Positions 37,193-46,512 of a DNA stretch of 63,866 nucleotides are shown here, piece after piece (within the stretch, counting starts at the first letter, position 1; the number at the start of each line of letters is the position of its first letter). The position numbers and the translations under genes were made by a program. Origin of the DNA: Sedimentisphaerales bacterium (lineage in GTDB: Bacteria; Planctomycetota; Phycisphaerae; Sedimentisphaerales; Anaerobacaceae); assembly GCA_016936075.1 (NCBI GenBank), contig JAFGPS010000144.1:1-63866 (forward strand), given 5' to 3'. The notes under the pieces were generated by a model. It did not search any database and had not been told where the DNA came from. It worked only from the letters and a program-made list of their open reading frames with translations.

Positions 37193-37369
37193 AACGACGA
37201 CAATTTCAATGCACGCTCAATAATTCTATAATTAATGAGATTCATCCTTAAGGGATATTCTGAAGATTATAAAATTAATCTCTTATAAATATTACAAAAG
37301 GAATGGCTGAAAATTGGGCAAAATAAATGCTCGCTATTATTACATTTTCAATAATTTCTAATATTGCAT

Positions 37370-38530
37370 TTACTCTGCCGGGGCTTTATCAAAATGACCG
37401 GCAGGTGGCATTGTTCTTTTTCGAGTTGAAAAACTGATCGAATTTGTCGGGCATACATCCCTGCATGAGTAACATGCGAAACAATCCGGAATTGTTTTTT
37501 TATTTCTTTTCAAAATAGCACTCATAACAGTAGAGGGACATGCCTTTGCGCATTTATTGCAGGCGATACACGTATCATAATTTACACTGATTTTTACCCT
37601 GCTGAATTTTTCCACAATCCAGCCTGCGAGTCCGAACGGGCAAAACAAGTGACACCATGGCCTGTAAATGAAAAGACTAAAAATTAAAAGTGCCCCAACA
37701 AATACTACCCCTGCAATTCCAAGATGAGACGGCTTGAATATTTTGAAAGGGTCTATAGGCTCGACAATATCATAGCTCCATAAAAAAGCGATAATTGTAA
37801 ATACAACAAGAAACATAATACGAATAGAATTCGTCACAATAAAGGGCAGCTTTATCTGCTTTCCAATGATTGCTTTTCCATTATCATTTTGATTGAGTCT
37901 GAAAATTAAATCCTGTAACGTACCTGCCTGACAACCCCATGCGCAAATATATTTGTTTGCGACAAAAACTATTAAAAGAAATACTGTCATAGCAATCAAT
38001 CGCGGCGGAAATATTTTGCCGCTTTCGCCTAATATTGCGATAGCATCTTTAACTGTCCCCATAGGCCCCGGGTCGGAACCCATTATCACGCCGAATATTA
38101 CAACTGAAGCAAAAAGTACCCATCTTCTGACTTTGAGAGTGACTTTTCGTTTTTTAAAGTAGAAATATACGCTCGTTAAAAACGCGAACCAGAGAACAAA
38201 TTTCACTGCGATTTTTCTCCAATCCTTGGTTTCATATTCAGTTTTTTCACCGAACATGGATTTTATTTGTTCCGGGGTACCGAATTCGCTTAATTGTTTT
38301 TGTCTATCGGCAGGACCCTGGAGCTGGAATGTATCTCTGAGTACAGGATTGGGGAGATTATTAACCTGACCAAATTGACCAATAGTCATTCCTTCTTCAA
38401 TTATTAATCCGCTTGATTCTTTTGGTTTTCCCGCCCATATTTTACTTGAAAGCAATGAGCCGCCAAGTACAAGCGTTATCAAAACAATAAATAGTATTGC
38501 GGTCTTATAAGACGATTCTTCCTTCAACAT
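37370..38530 (-). CDS. NapH/NosR-type membrane protein with two 4Fe-4S clusters
   Basis: 386 aa. An N-terminal anchor (about 9-28) is followed by a periplasmic stretch, five or six helices, and conserved Cys-containing loops AWGCQAGTLQDL and CHLFCPFGLAGW, as in the NapH/NosR/RdxA group. Two ferredoxin motifs close the protein: CIACNKCAKACP (about 322) and CFACYSCRDVCP (about 353). Such proteins carry electrons from the quinol pool across or along the membrane to periplasmic reductases. No terminal reductase is next to it, so the partner is unknown. A nearby candidate is the cytochrome lipoprotein at 1963-3360, but that is 34 kb away. Confidence 0.8.
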   Translation of the reverse strand: MLKEESSYKTAILFIVLITLVLGGSLLSSKIWAGKPKESSGLIIEEGMTIGQFGQVNNLPNPVLRDTFQLQGPADRQKQLSEFGTPEQIKSMFGEKTEYETKDWRKIAVKFVLWFAFLTSVYFYFKKRKVTLKVRRWVLFASVVIFGVIMGSDPGPMGTVKDAIAILGESGKIFPPRLIAMTVFLLIVFVANKYICAWGCQAGTLQDLIFRLNQNDNGKAIIGKQIKLPFIVTNSIRIMFLVVFTIIAFLWSYDIVEPIDPFKIFKPSHLGIAGVVFVGALLIFSLFIYRPWCHLFCPFGLAGWIVEKFSRVKISVNYDTCIACNKCAKACPSTVMSAILKRNKKTIPDCFACYSCRDVCPTNSISFSTRKRTMPPAGHFDKAPAE

Positions 38531-38613
38531 ATATAATCTCCTATTAGAAACATTTTCATGCGATTATAATACTATGAAATCCGATTATATGTTCAAGAAA
38601 AAACTAATTTCTA

Positions 38614-39708
38614 TTAAGAAGGTAATGGTGGTGGTGCTGAATCAAACAAACTTTTCAGCTCTTCTACCTGCTCAGCCGGTATCCATTCTTTCATGCCTTC
38701 ACGCCAGACTAAAGTCTTTTTTGTTAGTTGTTCGCCCTGTACCTTCTGCTGTAAAGCTACTATATCAAATGGTCCGGCCTGCTGACCTCCAATAGCAGCA
38801 TAGTATTTGACTGATTGAGACAAAGGCGGAGGTGTAGCTCCCAGGTTCTGTTGATTGCCCATCGCCTGTCCCATCTGATTAGCCATAGCGAATCCCATAC
38901 CCATACCCATTCCACCACCGGCCATACCATTAGGATTATTAGCGGCATCTTCCATTGCGTTAGCTGCCTGAAACTGTGTGTACTTGTTCAAGTCACCTAT
39001 TGCGCCCATGCTTGTACGCTTGTCGAGTGCTTTTTCGACTGTATCCGGAAGAGAAATATTTTCAACCAACATTGTAGAAAGTTCCAGGCCATAATTCTCA
39101 AAGTCCTGTTTGATTTTATTCGTAATAAAGTTTCCAAGTTGTTCATAATTTGCCGCAAGATCGAGTACTGGTATTTTGCTCTCGCCAATGACACCAGCGA
39201 AACGAGAAACGATTAAATTCCGTAATTGTTCTGTAATTTCACCTGTAGTAAAATGGCCATCAGTTCCCACAATTTCACGAAGAAAAGCACTCGGATCAAC
39301 TACTTTGATAACATATGTCCCGAAAGCTCGCAAACGAATCGGACCAAACTCCGCATCGCGCAATGTAACAGGATGCTGCGTACCCCATTTTAAGTCTGTA
39401 AAACGTCTCGTGCTTACAAAATATACTTCAGCTTTAAAAGGACTATTGAAACCATGAACCCAGCCTCTCAATGTTGAAAGAATCGGTAAATTCTGAGTCT
39501 CAAGAGTGTACATGCCGGGTTTAAATACATCCGCAATCTGGCCTTCATTTACAAAGATAGAAACCTGTCCCTCGCGAACAGTCAATTTCGCACCCATTTT
39601 GATTTCGTTATTATGTCTCTGGAAACGATAGACCATCGTATCATTAGATGAATCTGTCCACTCGATAATATCAATAAACTCGCCGCGAATTTTATCAAAC
39701 AGTCCCAT
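38614..39708 (-). CDS. SPFH-domain (YdjI-like) protein with C-terminal GYF-2 domain
   Basis: 364 aa. The SPFH/virion-core-like domain covers residues 1-240 (MGLFDKIRGEFIDIIEW at the start; FFNSPFK-like and RAFGTYVIKVVDPSAFL strands; NYGLELSTMLVENISLP near 210). A Gly/Met/Asn-rich low-complexity linker (GGGMGMGMGF, about 265-275) leads to a GYF-2 domain at about 305-355 (YYAAIGGQQAGPFDIVALQ, LVWREGMKEWIPA). YdjI-type proteins form ring-like or membrane-bound assemblies in stress or vesicle contexts. The zinc-ribbon gene 45 nt upstream is a probable partner. Confidence 0.8.
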   Translation of the reverse strand: MGLFDKIRGEFIDIIEWTDSSNDTMVYRFQRHNNEIKMGAKLTVREGQVSIFVNEGQIADVFKPGMYTLETQNLPILSTLRGWVHGFNSPFKAEVYFVSTRRFTDLKWGTQHPVTLRDAEFGPIRLRAFGTYVIKVVDPSAFLREIVGTDGHFTTGEITEQLRNLIVSRFAGVIGESKIPVLDLAANYEQLGNFITNKIKQDFENYGLELSTMLVENISLPDTVEKALDKRTSMGAIGDLNKYTQFQAANAMEDAANNPNGMAGGGMGMGMGFAMANQMGQAMGNQQNLGATPPPLSQSVKYYAAIGGQQAGPFDIVALQQKVQGEQLTKKTLVWREGMKEWIPAEQVEELKSLFDSAPPPLPS

Positions 39709-39753
39709 ATTTATCTCCTATATTTTTTGCTTTCATCATACTCATATAATTTT

Positions 39754-41229
39754 TCATGTAGCTCGCTGCAATTCCTGCCAGTTATTATTCGAATACAAGT
39801 TCGGATTAAAGGAGCTGTCATTCGAGACAATATACTCACCCAGACTATTACCCCAGGCATGGTCATAACCTCCCGGTAATTGTGGTGTATAATCCGAAGA
39901 TGGATCGTTATACGATTGTACTCCACGATAAGCCTCGGTCCAGTTATCGTGCATTCTGTCCTGAGCCGCGGAACGTGCCATGTAACCATCCATCAGGCTG
40001 TCACTCGCCTGGCTGATCGAGTGTGACAGGTCACCAAGTCTCTGGAGATTACGTCGCTGATCCGCCGCCATCTGCTGCATCATTTTCGCTATCATTTCCC
40101 GCTCTTTTATGATTCTCTGGCTTTCCATCTGGCAGAACTGGAGCCATTTCGGATTTATCTTGAATGATTTTACAGAAGCCATGCATGCCTGTCCTACCGC
40201 ATCAAGATTTCCTGCTGAAGCTCGAAACGCATATAATGCTTCGGCTATCCAAAAAGTATTTTCCTGTTTCAAAAGTCCCATACCTGTTTGGGTAACAACT
40301 TTCGAGACTACACAGAATATATCTTCTTCCATCTGCTTGCCATCAAGATTATAACTAATACGAATCCTTGCGCCATCAGATGAAAGCGGATTAAAAACAT
40401 CTTCCTGACCACCCTGCAAAGAAAGAGCCAGCTTCGGCATTAATTCCTCATTAATGATGCGAACCGGTACGCCATAAGGTTTATAGCGAGGAGAAATCAA
40501 ATTTTTTAACCCTTTTTTTGCAAATTCCATGCCTGGTATTTTCTTAAGCAGTTCCTTGCTTAGTTCCATACGCTGTTTTATTTTTTCTTTACTATAATAA
40601 TCTTTCAATCCGCCGCTCATATCCCAAAAGTCGGAAAACTTTGCCTTTGGGGCAGATTCTGTTTGTCTCGAAACGGAAGAACCTGCGTCTTCATCTCCAA
40701 ACGGCCCCCGGTACCTTGGAACCACAAGACTTCGCAGTACTTCTGGCGAGGTCATTGGATAACGCGATTCAATACCGTCTTCTTTGAAAAAGTGGGATTT
40801 GGGAGTCCATTTACTAAGAGCTTCAGACAAAGGAGTTTTATGCCATATACAGGGAATTGTCGGGAGCCACTCGATTTGTTCAGGACCATTAGGATTCCAC
40901 GCACGAAAAGATGGAATAGCCGGCATAGTTGCGCTGTCACGCCACCAAACATCTCCCTTGAATTCCCAATCCGCGGGAATAAGCCATTGCCATGCGACCA
41001 TGCCGCTTCTGACGTCTGTATAGGTGGCTCTTTTCATACGAACTCCCCAGATATTTGCCGCGGCATCATGCTCTGCACCGGGAACAGGAGGTGGTCCGCC
41101 TGGAGTTTGAGAGTGTGTTTGATTTAATCTAACAAGAGATGAACCGCAATATTGACACGTTACCTGGTTCCCATACCCATGAGGAATTGATCCGCCGCAT
41201 TGTGGACAACTTTCTGCCGTGACAGCCAT
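39754..41229 (-). CDS. zinc-ribbon protein of unknown function beside the SPFH gene
   Basis: Starting at 41229 (MAVTAESCPQCGG, with GGGGT just upstream) it has 491 aa; an ATG two codons earlier is possible. The N-terminus is a four-Cys zinc ribbon (CPQCGG and CQYCGS). A Pro/Gly spacer leads to a large region I cannot place, with VAWQWLIPADWEFKGDVWW near 85-105 and RIRISYNLDGKQMEEDIFCVV near 295. The C-terminal third is helical (about 370-425, KEREMIAKMMQQMAAD) and then Ser/Tyr/Asn-rich. Position right before the SPFH gene on the same strand suggests a two-gene unit. Confidence 0.6.
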   Translation of the reverse strand: MAVTAESCPQCGGSIPHGYGNQVTCQYCGSSLVRLNQTHSQTPGGPPPVPGAEHDAAANIWGVRMKRATYTDVRSGMVAWQWLIPADWEFKGDVWWRDSATMPAIPSFRAWNPNGPEQIEWLPTIPCIWHKTPLSEALSKWTPKSHFFKEDGIESRYPMTSPEVLRSLVVPRYRGPFGDEDAGSSVSRQTESAPKAKFSDFWDMSGGLKDYYSKEKIKQRMELSKELLKKIPGMEFAKKGLKNLISPRYKPYGVPVRIINEELMPKLALSLQGGQEDVFNPLSSDGARIRISYNLDGKQMEEDIFCVVSKVVTQTGMGLLKQENTFWIAEALYAFRASAGNLDAVGQACMASVKSFKINPKWLQFCQMESQRIIKEREMIAKMMQQMAADQRRNLQRLGDLSHSISQASDSLMDGYMARSAAQDRMHDNWTEAYRGVQSYNDPSSDYTPQLPGGYDHAWGNSLGEYIVSNDSSFNPNLYSNNNWQELQRAT

Positions 41230-41414
41230 AAGCATACCCCTTCATTTATAGGAGTTAAATATTCAGGAATAAGAATAGAAAAAAATACCTATCCTTTTTA
41301 TTTTCACGCAATATACCTATTATGGTATTCCACAATAATTGTTTATGTCAAGTTTTTTTTCAATATACGAGGAGTATTAATCAGATTTAGTAAAGAACTA
41401 ACATTTCGTATAAT

Positions 41415-41879
41415 TTACTTGTGCGCAACTGCCCTTGCAAGTGTTACGGCCCAACCGGATGCGACTATAACTATCAGTGAAAAGATGATGTGACGGATTT
41501 TTACTTCCGCGAAAAACCTGCTTATAAACAAGAAATTAACGCCAAAAACCGCAATGATAAATGATATGATATCTATCAAAACAAAAGTCGAGCAAATAAA
41601 TGCACATGCCGGCTGGATATAAAAAGCACTAATAACTTTTCCCCGTGCGAACGCAAGCGTAGCGGTCGTGTAGCCGCAGGTTGGACATGGAATGCCATAC
41701 ATCATTTTGAAGCCACAACGGCCGAGACGCGAACCCATATCGACATGGTAATGTGCGGCGATAGCAAAAGAAACGAAAAACGCACTTAAGGCCACGAAAA
41801 TGATACCAGCTATTATCCTGTGCTTTCGGCAAGCATGGAAAATAAATTTTGATTTGTTTATGTGTTGGCTTGTTTGCAT
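41415..41879 (-). CDS. DUF2752 family membrane protein
   Basis: 154 aa. Three hydrophobic segments surround the family signature CGFKMMYGIPCPTCGYTTA (about 68-86), followed by FARGKVISAFYIQP. The clustered Cys in the loop might bind a metal (inference); the family's function is unknown. It stands alone on the minus strand between the zinc-ribbon gene and the divergent inositol-monophosphatase-family gene. Length is normal for the family. Confidence 0.85.
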   Translation of the reverse strand: MQTSQHINKSKFIFHACRKHRIIAGIIFVALSAFFVSFAIAAHYHVDMGSRLGRCGFKMMYGIPCPTCGYTTATLAFARGKVISAFYIQPACAFICSTFVLIDIISFIIAVFGVNFLFISRFFAEVKIRHIIFSLIVIVASGWAVTLARAVAHK

Positions 41880-41942
41880 AACTACGTTAGAATATGTTAA
41901 ATAAATTAAAAAGTAAATGAAAATATGTAAAGAATAATGATT

Positions 41943-41981
41943 GGTGGGCTAAAGTCGTTAAGATGGCCAAGCTCACCCACC
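41943..41981. repeat. inverted repeat spanning the false start of the IMPase gene
   Basis: GGTGGGCT (41943-41950) and AGCTCACCCACC (41970-41981) form a bulged stem around a 19-nt loop, followed by CTACA. It looks like a dispersed palindrome. An in-frame ATG at 41963 lies in the loop, which argues that this ATG is not the true start. Confidence 0.5.
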
Positions 41982-42001
41982 CTACAATATTAGAGAGACT
42001 T

Positions 42002-42823
42002 ATGGAATTAGATAACCAATATTTAAGCGGGCTGTTAGAGACAGCAATCGTCGCGGCAAGACTTGCCGGCCAGAGAGCAATGGAAGAAATCAGCTATATT
42101 AAAACTTCCTTGAAAAATGGTAATGAACTTGTAACCCAGGCAGACTCTATTTGCCAGAAGATAATCATAGACCGAATCAAGGAGAATTATCCTGATCATG
42201 GTTTTATCGGAGAAGAAGGCAAAGATGGAAAACTGTTCAAGCAGGCGCCTCGCGGCGATGATAGAATATGGTGGGTAATCGATCCGATAGACGGAACAAA
42301 CAACTTCGCACACGGTATATTGCTCTTCGTAGTTAGCATAGCGGCTTTTTATGAAGGCAATCCAATTGCCGGAGTTATTTTCGAGCCGGCAACAGAATCA
42401 ATGTACACCGGAGTTAAAGATGGAGAAGCCCACTTAAACAACAGAAGAATTCTTGCAAGTGAAGAAGATATGAACCAGTTCGCCAGTATAGGTCTGGATA
42501 GTCATCTCAGTCCGGATGAGAAACTGCCTGACTGGGCCGGAAAAATAATTAAAGAAACAAAGTACCGAAATTTTGGGACGACTGCCCTGCAACTTGCTTA
42601 CGTCGCAAAAGGGAGCATGGCGGCTACAATTACTGATACACCAAAACTATGGGACATCGCGGCAGGAGCGATTATCGCAGAATCCGCTGGAGCAATGATA
42701 ACAAATTGGCAGGGAGAAAAAATATTCCCGGTCGATACCGACAACTATGAAGGCGGTACATTCCCGACTTTAGTAGCTAATGAGAAAACGCATGGAGAAC
42801 TGGTAAGGATACTAAATTCCTAA
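42002..42823 (+). CDS. inositol monophosphatase family protein
   Basis: Start at 42002 (MELDNQYL), preceded by AGAGAG; 273 aa. The metal-binding signatures are IGEEG (about 73), WVIDPIDGTNNFAHG (about 91-106) and the C-terminal LWDIAAGAIIAESAGAMI (about 218-235), all intact. The family hydrolyses inositol-1-phosphate, 3'-phosphoadenosine-5'-phosphate or fructose-1,6-bisphosphate; the sequence alone does not choose. It is a single plus-strand gene, convergent with the T2SS operon end. Confidence 0.88.
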   Translation: MELDNQYLSGLLETAIVAARLAGQRAMEEISYIKTSLKNGNELVTQADSICQKIIIDRIKENYPDHGFIGEEGKDGKLFKQAPRGDDRIWWVIDPIDGTNNFAHGILLFVVSIAAFYEGNPIAGVIFEPATESMYTGVKDGEAHLNNRRILASEEDMNQFASIGLDSHLSPDEKLPDWAGKIIKETKYRNFGTTALQLAYVAKGSMAATITDTPKLWDIAAGAIIAESAGAMITNWQGEKIFPVDTDNYEGGTFPTLVANEKTHGELVRILNS

Positions 42824-42856
42824 TTAGTTATTAACACCAAATCACTCATGTAGATT

Positions 42857-45418
42857 TTATCTCGGATCCGGTACAGGTTGGAGGGCCAATAATTTGACTT
42901 TATCTGTAGGTGACTCGACTTCACTTCTATCAAGAATGGCGATTACTCTTTTCTGGGGACCGTCAAGCCCTATTCGAACAAGAATGTACGCGGTAAATAT
43001 GTCACTTCGTACCGTAGCAAGATTACTGATGCGAGAGAAAATCAAATCACGCTCTTCGAAATCACTAATTGCACCATCATTGTATGTTAAATCAGGCCAT
43101 GCTTTCAAATCCACATTATTATAATCATCAATTGCATAATAATCCATTTGAGGCACCTGCATCAAATCACCTATGGTATCGAAAGCCCCAAAAGGTCGAT
43201 TAAGGGAATCACGCGAATTGACAATATCTCTAAAAGATGCAATCGCCTGAGCTACATCAGGAGGCATCCATGGTAATTGTGCCAGAACAAACCATGCCGC
43301 AGTATTAATATTGATACGTCCCTTTACCCTGGTTTCATTCGGATCAAATCTATATTCTGTAGGATCAATAACAGTTAAAAACTGGAACAAATTCGAATAA
43401 ACAGGATTTTTCAAATTCAGGCGAATATCATATTCATTTGGCTCGCTTGCAAGTTTTACTCCTATCATATCATTTGCATCAGTGCTGGGACCAATAGTAA
43501 GAGTTCTTGCGATATCACCGATTGTAATGTAAAAGTCATTAGAATTAGCGAGATTATAGTTCTTTCGTCCAACCGCGGTTAAATTAGGAACGCCTAAAGT
43601 GTTTGTCAAAGATGAAGCAAATTCCTGATATACAATATTCCAGTATGAATCACTCCTGCTATAGAATTTCGAGGAATCATTAGCGTCATCCCACTTAAAC
43701 CATTCATCCTGAGTAGTCTGCTTATCAAGTAACAGATTCGAAGCAGGCAATGTTCTGACAAGACGAAGGTTATATCTTTTACTTAGCTGATACGTCGGTG
43801 GGTCACCACCCACAGAAACATACTCAGCCAAAACAAGATTTGGATCCTCTCTAAGTTCACCGGACTTTAAATCATCAATATCGAATTCACTTGTTGCAGT
43901 ACTATTGTTGGTTATTACAAACCTGCCTTGTGCCTTAATAATAAAATTAGACATACTGACAGGATCTACAACATTATCATTCGTATCGTAAAGCTCTACC
44001 TTAAAACTACTCAGAGGAATATCAACGTTGAAAGGATTATAAAGTTCAACCGCAAAACTATTTTTATCAGAATTATTAGGTTCAGTATCACTAATTTTAA
44101 ATCCTATCTCACTGATAAATGGTTGAGCTTCAAAACCGTAATATGTTTTCGTATCAATAGTCAATGCTGTTACATCAGCATCTTTGTCACGCAAATCAAT
44201 AATATTAACTGCCAATTGAGCGGCTAACTGCTCGATATGCAATGCGTTTGGCTCTCTGCCCTGCAGTGACATTTTAATCGTTTCATAGAGCAATTGAGGC
44301 GAAGCGGTATTTATGTTAACCATCTTCCCATTATTCAATTCTAAACCCGCAGGATTAAGTATTCTATCCATATTATTGACAGTTGCAATATGCCTGTAGC
44401 TATAGGAGGAATTAGGGTCTATAATGTTATTTTGAAAAGTATTATAAGCCTTCAGAAACCAGTTATCAAGTTCTCCATTACTCTCCAAAGGAGTGGATAG
44501 AGTATCATCCCTGAACTGATTTCCCCAGCTTTCCAGACGAGTATCTATGTCGGTATTATTCAGAAGAAACCTGTAACGCATTTCCAATTCATCAGCCATG
44601 TCAAAAGGAGTATATGGACCATTTGGCTCGTTATAATACCATATATAATACTTCAGATATGACAGTAAGTCATAAGGTTCATCAACTCCAACGCCATTAT
44701 TTGCTCTTTCTAATAATAATTTTTCTTCATCAATTGGTTTAGACGGGTCCCCTGCCCATCCGGCTAAAGCCATGACATTGATTTGTGTTTGATTCCTGCC
44801 GTCAATATCATCCTGTTCTACATTTGGCGCACAAGGGTCACATTTAAACCCTGTATTGACATTCAGCATTGCACTATTATCAATAATCCTGATAGCCGCA
44901 TAAATCGGTTTGCTATGGCTGGAACTAATTCCTTCAAGCCTAATCCATCTCGAATCAGCGACTGCATCTCCATCTGCATCTGCGAGAGGATAATTAGAAT
45001 CGGAAATTGGGCCATACTGCGATACAACTTCTATTTTTATGTTCCTGTTTTTTCCAAATAACTGACCCGAGGTGTCACTTATCTGACGCCAGTAATAATT
45101 ACCTCCCGATTCGTATGGTTCAAGACTTGCAAGCCACGGATTATTAGAGTCTGGATAATCATAATATTCTTCGCTCTGATTCACAAGTCCGGGAACATCC
45201 AAAGCCAATTTTTGTGAGATATCGGCAATAACTGTATCGACAGCAAACTCCAACTCTTTATTTTCTGAAATCGCGGCGGTACCCATCTGATTGATATTCG
45301 CAGCCATAAGAAACAAGACTCCGACTATCGCCAGCAGAGTACTTAATACTACCGCAAGAATCAATGCCGAACCAATTCTATATTTGATTTCAAATTTATT
45401 CTTTACCGTATTTTTCAT
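42857..45418 (-). CDS. gspK: GspK-like minor pseudopilin
   Basis: 853 aa, far longer than the usual 300-380. The N-terminus has a basic leader and the helix GSALILAVVLSTLLAIVGVLFL without the Glu5 of other pseudopilins, as is normal for GspK. The helix-hairpin-helix-type segment GRININTAAWFVLAQLPWM (about 690-708) matches the GspK core, and an earlier relative, MVNINTASPQLLYETI, is near 365. An inserted beta region with an LTD-like pattern (about 445-560: AVELYNPFNVDIPLSSFKV) separates the two. It would cap the pseudopilus tip with I and J. Last gene of the T2SS operon. Confidence 0.8.
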   Translation of the reverse strand: MKNTVKNKFEIKYRIGSALILAVVLSTLLAIVGVLFLMAANINQMGTAAISENKELEFAVDTVIADISQKLALDVPGLVNQSEEYYDYPDSNNPWLASLEPYESGGNYYWRQISDTSGQLFGKNRNIKIEVVSQYGPISDSNYPLADADGDAVADSRWIRLEGISSSHSKPIYAAIRIIDNSAMLNVNTGFKCDPCAPNVEQDDIDGRNQTQINVMALAGWAGDPSKPIDEEKLLLERANNGVGVDEPYDLLSYLKYYIWYYNEPNGPYTPFDMADELEMRYRFLLNNTDIDTRLESWGNQFRDDTLSTPLESNGELDNWFLKAYNTFQNNIIDPNSSYSYRHIATVNNMDRILNPAGLELNNGKMVNINTASPQLLYETIKMSLQGREPNALHIEQLAAQLAVNIIDLRDKDADVTALTIDTKTYYGFEAQPFISEIGFKISDTEPNNSDKNSFAVELYNPFNVDIPLSSFKVELYDTNDNVVDPVSMSNFIIKAQGRFVITNNSTATSEFDIDDLKSGELREDPNLVLAEYVSVGGDPPTYQLSKRYNLRLVRTLPASNLLLDKQTTQDEWFKWDDANDSSKFYSRSDSYWNIVYQEFASSLTNTLGVPNLTAVGRKNYNLANSNDFYITIGDIARTLTIGPSTDANDMIGVKLASEPNEYDIRLNLKNPVYSNLFQFLTVIDPTEYRFDPNETRVKGRININTAAWFVLAQLPWMPPDVAQAIASFRDIVNSRDSLNRPFGAFDTIGDLMQVPQMDYYAIDDYNNVDLKAWPDLTYNDGAISDFEERDLIFSRISNLATVRSDIFTAYILVRIGLDGPQKRVIAILDRSEVESPTDKVKLLALQPVPDPR

Positions 45419-45427
45419 TTCGTCAGG

Positions 45428-46486
45428 TCAGTTGTCCAGGTACACAATATGCGTAAAAGTTCTGCCTCCCTTGATAATTCCTTTGGAATCGAATAATGTA
45501 AAAGTAAATTTCAATGCACGTCCGAGTCCGGGTATAGAATTAAAATGTTCGCGGTTAATTTCATTGCGAGGATAATCCTTATAATTATTACCTTCTATCG
45601 AAATAGCTCCCAAAGGCCATGGGTATAACACACCCGGAAGACTATTGGAATCAGTTGTGTTAAAATGCGAGTCAACTTCAGGTACCCATGTTTTCGTTGT
45701 ATCATCCCAACCCTGAATTTTAAACTCACCTACACCTTCACATAAAAGCATGTGTAATGTGTCAGGATCATTCGGTTCGACTGATATACCTCTCAAATTT
45801 TCATTAACACTCGTAACTCCCATTTCACTTGCACCAATTATCTCAATATCACAGATAATCGAAAGTATATCTATCTTCTCCTGCAAGGGAAGATTCTTCC
45901 ACTGTTCAAGAGAAATCTTGTCATATTGAGAAGTATTATTCCATGCAATCCATTTTTCAGGTGTAAAATTGTTCGGTTCATTAATATCGGGAAGTGTTTC
46001 ATCATCAGTCAAAATATGCTGAGTCCTTGCAAGAATTCTATCGGGCTTATCCAATTGCTCCGGCCTCACTTCGCCATTCTTTGCAATAGTATAACAAATC
46101 CTGGCAACGTTGCCGCGAATACTATTGTTGCTCGTAAATCCGGTCGAATAAGTTTGAAAGTCACCTTCTGCAAAAAACATTATCCTGTCGAATCTTTCAT
46201 ATCCATCGAGATCATTATCGATATATGAATCATCCTGCATTTTAACAGCTTTCCATACTACAAATATTTCCCCGTTTTTATCGAGACCTTTGAAATCGGA
46301 ATTCAACTGATTTGTGATAGCACGTAATTTCTGCATAATATCTGCGTTTGCAAGAGCGGTTCGATGAGATTCTATACAGACCTTAAAAATTTGGCCGGAG
46401 AAAGAAATAACAATTACAAAAATCCCCATAGCTACTAAAAGCTCAATAAGTGTAAAGGCTTTGTTATTTCGTTTTATTAATTCCAT
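45428..46486 (-). CDS. gspJ: GspJ-like minor pseudopilin
   Basis: Start at 46486 (MELIKRNNKA) gives 352 aa and a short prepilin leader; cleavage would be at A/F before FTLIELLVAMGIFVI with Glu at +5. Ala at -1 instead of Gly is accepted by prepilin peptidases but less common. The longer open frame to 46585 overlaps gspI and lacks a leader. The globular part is bigger than in E. coli GspJ (about 195) and includes FAEGDFQTYSTG and GVGEFKIQGWDD. It lies 9 nt before gspK. Probable tip component of the pseudopilus. Confidence 0.78.
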   Translation of the reverse strand: MELIKRNNKAFTLIELLVAMGIFVIVISFSGQIFKVCIESHRTALANADIMQKLRAITNQLNSDFKGLDKNGEIFVVWKAVKMQDDSYIDNDLDGYERFDRIMFFAEGDFQTYSTGFTSNNSIRGNVARICYTIAKNGEVRPEQLDKPDRILARTQHILTDDETLPDINEPNNFTPEKWIAWNNTSQYDKISLEQWKNLPLQEKIDILSIICDIEIIGASEMGVTSVNENLRGISVEPNDPDTLHMLLCEGVGEFKIQGWDDTTKTWVPEVDSHFNTTDSNSLPGVLYPWPLGAISIEGNNYKDYPRNEINREHFNSIPGLGRALKFTFTLFDSKGIIKGGRTFTHIVYLDN

Positions 46487-46512
46487 AAAAAATATCTGTT
46501 TATTTTGTTGAT

